From Candidatus Melainabacteria bacterium (GTDB lineage Bacteria > Actinomycetota > Actinomycetes > Mycobacteriales > Pseudonocardiaceae), in NCBI GenBank assembly GCA_903970565.1, contig CAJCJE010000412.1, positions 1 to 6,634 on the forward strand: a stretch of DNA of 6,634 nt. Reading direction: 5' to 3'. Made by a program: the position numbers and the translations under genes. Positions 5,655 through 6,634 of this stretch are shown here, piece by piece; positions within the stretch are counted from its first letter, which is position 1, and every line of letters starts with the position of its first letter. The notes below the pieces were generated by a model. The model had not been told where the DNA came from. It searched no databases and saw nothing but the letters and a program-made list of their open reading frames with translations.

Positions 5655-6019
5655 AGTACCTACTGATGATCCACGCGAACCAGCAGACCTGGGCCGGGTT
5701 CACCGCCGAGGAGACCGCGCGGGCAATCGCCGCGCAGGACGCCTTCAACGCCGAGTGCTTCGCCTCGGGTGAGCTGATCGGCGCCTACGGCCTGGCCGGG
5801 GCGGAGGAGGCCAAGGTGGTCCAGGTGCGCGCCGGCCAGCAGACCGTGACCGACGGGCCCTACCTGGAAGCCAAGGAGTACCTGGCCAGCTACTGCCTCG
5901 TCGACGTGGCCAGCCAGGAGCGGGCCCTGGAACTGGCGGCACGGATGCCCTTCGCCCGCACCGCCGGCGTCGAGGTCTGGCCCGTTGCACACGAGGCGAT
6001 CCAGCCGAATCAGACCTGA
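5651..6019 (+). CDS. YciI/DGPF-domain family protein
   Basis: The protein has 122 residues, full length for the YCII-related family. It starts MKYLLMIHANQQTWAG, has the family landmark DGPY at 68-71 (usually DGPF) followed by LEAKEYLASYCLVDV, and ends with a GVEVWPV strand. The fold is a small ferredoxin-like alpha/beta dimer. In actinomycetes these proteins are often encoded next to ECF sigma factor genes, but none is visible here, and the biochemical role of most members is unknown. The GTG start at 5651 overlaps the stop of the upstream truncated ATPase by 4 bases, with ribosome site gaggag (5637-5642) 8 bases away, so translation is likely coupled. A strong hairpin follows 11 bases after the stop. 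Confidence 0.92.
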   Translation: MKYLLMIHANQQTWAGFTAEETARAIAAQDAFNAECFASGELIGAYGLAGAEEAKVVQVRAGQQTVTDGPYLEAKEYLASYCLVDVASQERALELAARMPFARTAGVEVWPVAHEAIQPNQT

Positions 6020-6030
6020 GGACCGGAGAG

Positions 6031-6075
6031 CCGTTGGGGTTGTCGGTACACGCGCGTCGCCGACAACCCCGGCGG
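6031..6075 (+). terminator. Strong intrinsic-type terminator hairpin
   Basis: Arms at 6031-6046 and 6060-6075 form a 16-bp stem: 11 perfect pairs (ggggttgtcgg with ccgacaacccc), two G-U pairs, then three more G-C pairs, around a 13-base loop. It begins 11 bases after the YciI stop and closes the P450-ferredoxin-ATPase-YciI unit. No U tract follows, as is usual in high-GC actinomycetes. Confidence 0.85.
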
Positions 6076-6161
6076 TACCCGGCGGGGCTATCGTGGCGAT
6101 TTCTCGGCTTCGGGAACCGGAAAATCCCGTCGATTGCGCGGTCGGGACCACAACGGAGCAC

Positions 6162-6198
6162 TTGACTCTTGACAGTGAGCTTGGTCTAGTCCAATTGT
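6162..6198 (+). promoter_or_regulatory. Promoter region of the GH18 gene
   Basis: Two -35-like hexamers lie side by side: ttgact (6162-6167) and a perfect ttgaca (6169-6174). The first pairs with tctagt (6185-6190) at 17 bases; the second with aattgt (6193-6198) at 18 bases. Neither -10 is strong, so the exact start is uncertain. Either way a leader of roughly 130-140 bases precedes the ATG. In it, aactcgg (6245-6251) and acacc (6265-6269) can pair with ggtgtccgagtt (6286-6297). Confidence 0.5.
6181..6194. promoter_or_regulatory. dre-like operator (DasR type)
   Basis: The sequence ttggtctagtccaa is a near-perfect palindrome and matches the streptomycete DasR-responsive element core tggtctagacca at 11 of 12 positions. 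DasR is a GntR-family regulator of N-acetylglucosamine and chitin metabolism, and its sites are known before chitinase genes. The site overlaps the likely promoter of a GH18 gene, which is the expected target class. No DasR gene is in the window. Confidence 0.75.
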
Positions 6199-6336
6199 GA
6201 TCGCGGGCAGTGTTGACGAGCGGGGTCGACGGGAGGTTTCCACCAACTCGGCGAACAGTTTGTCACACCGTGCCCAGCGGACCGAGGTGTCCGAGTTCGA
6301 TTCGTAGGAAGCATCACCCGCCCGGCAGGAGCATGT

Positions 6337-6634
6337 ATGCGATTGTCCAGACCACTCTTAGCGGTAGCCTCCGCGGTCATCAGCACGGCCGCGACCGCGG
6401 GCCTGGTGTTCACCGGCGCAGCCGTCGCGAACGCGACCCCGGCGCCGCACCAGGCCGCCCCGCTGCCCCAACACGTGTTCGCCCCGTACTTCGAGTCCTA
6501 CAACACCACCGACAACCCGGCGACCTTCGCCGCCGAGTCCGGTTCGAAGTACCTGACTATGGCCTTCATCCAGACCCCGGCCCCCGGTTCGTGCACCGTG
6601 GACTGGAACGGCTCGCCGACCACGCCGATCGCGA
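6337..6634 (+). CDS. Secreted GH18 (chitinase-like) glycoside hydrolase, 5' part
   Basis: The first 99 codons are present; the gene runs off the right edge. Residues 1 to about 33 form a signal peptide (MRLSRPLLAV, hydrophobic stretch, AAVANA), followed by a short Ala/Pro linker. From residue 48, FAPYFESYNTTD and KYLTMAFIQTPAPGSCTVDW match the first beta strands of actinomycete GH18 chitinase-like enzymes, where FAPY and the LTMAFI strand open the barrel. The catalytic DxxDxDxE motif would lie beyond the window, so activity cannot be judged. The ATG at 6337 has aggag (6327-6331) 5 bases upstream; another ATG at 6333 is out of frame. A dre-like operator upstream supports a role in chitin or N-acetylglucosamine use. 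Confidence 0.82.
   Translation, partial: MRLSRPLLAVASAVISTAATAGLVFTGAAVANATPAPHQAAPLPQHVFAPYFESYNTTDNPATFAAESGSKYLTMAFIQTPAPGSCTVDWNGSPTTPIA

Noticed and set aside
4618..5748. 376-codon minus-strand frame across ferredoxin, ATPase and YciI
   Set aside because: Arg/Pro/Ala-rich shadow over three recognisable plus-strand proteins.

Overview
The window reads as chromosomal DNA of a high-GC actinomycete. The reasons are very strong G/C at third codon positions, GTG starts, the actinomycete-typical DUF574-type methyltransferase, a P450 plus three-cysteine ferredoxin pair under a TetR regulator, and a DasR-like (dre) operator before a secreted GH18 protein. A Pseudonocardiales-type host is plausible, but this is inference from style and no search was run.

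Left part (1-2030): the 3' end of a SAM-dependent methyltransferase gene (+) converges on a secreted sedolisin (S53) peptidase gene (-). A perfect 36-bp palindrome between them probably works as a terminator in both directions. The sedolisin keeps every catalytic residue but has no room for the usual large activation prodomain. Next comes a 638-bp gene-free stretch (2031-2668) rich in inverted repeats, including two perfect 10-bp stems. It is most likely the promoter and leader region of the sedolisin plus the terminator region of the TetR gene.

Middle part (2669-6019): a TetR repressor gene (-) is divergent from a cytochrome P450 gene (+). The P450 is followed by a [3Fe-4S]-type ferredoxin, a truncated ABC-type ATPase and a YciI/DGPF-domain protein, and then by a 16-bp-stem hairpin. 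The TetR/P450 intergenic region holds an imperfect palindrome lying between the -35 and -10 of the likely P450 promoter, with a 12/15 copy in inverted orientation near the TetR gene and a shortened third copy. This fits a self-regulated, TetR-controlled P450/ferredoxin unit. An electron-donating reductase is not in the window. The ABC ATPase stops just after its D-loop, has Asn for the Walker B Asp, lacks the H-loop, and its stop overlaps the YciI start. It looks like a deletion remnant retained as the upstream partner of a translationally coupled pair.

Right part (6020-6634): after the terminator, a 261-bp region contains promoter-like hexamers with a dre-like palindrome, then the start of a secreted GH18 (chitinase-like) gene that runs off the window. 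The neighbourhood looks like ordinary accessory actinomycete chromosome (secreted hydrolases beside an oxidative tailoring or catabolic module). No CRISPR array, tRNA, rRNA or insertion sequence was seen. I did not find a clearly new multi-gene system; the best leads are the operator array, the broken ATPase, the prodomain-less sedolisin and the structured 2188-2417 region.
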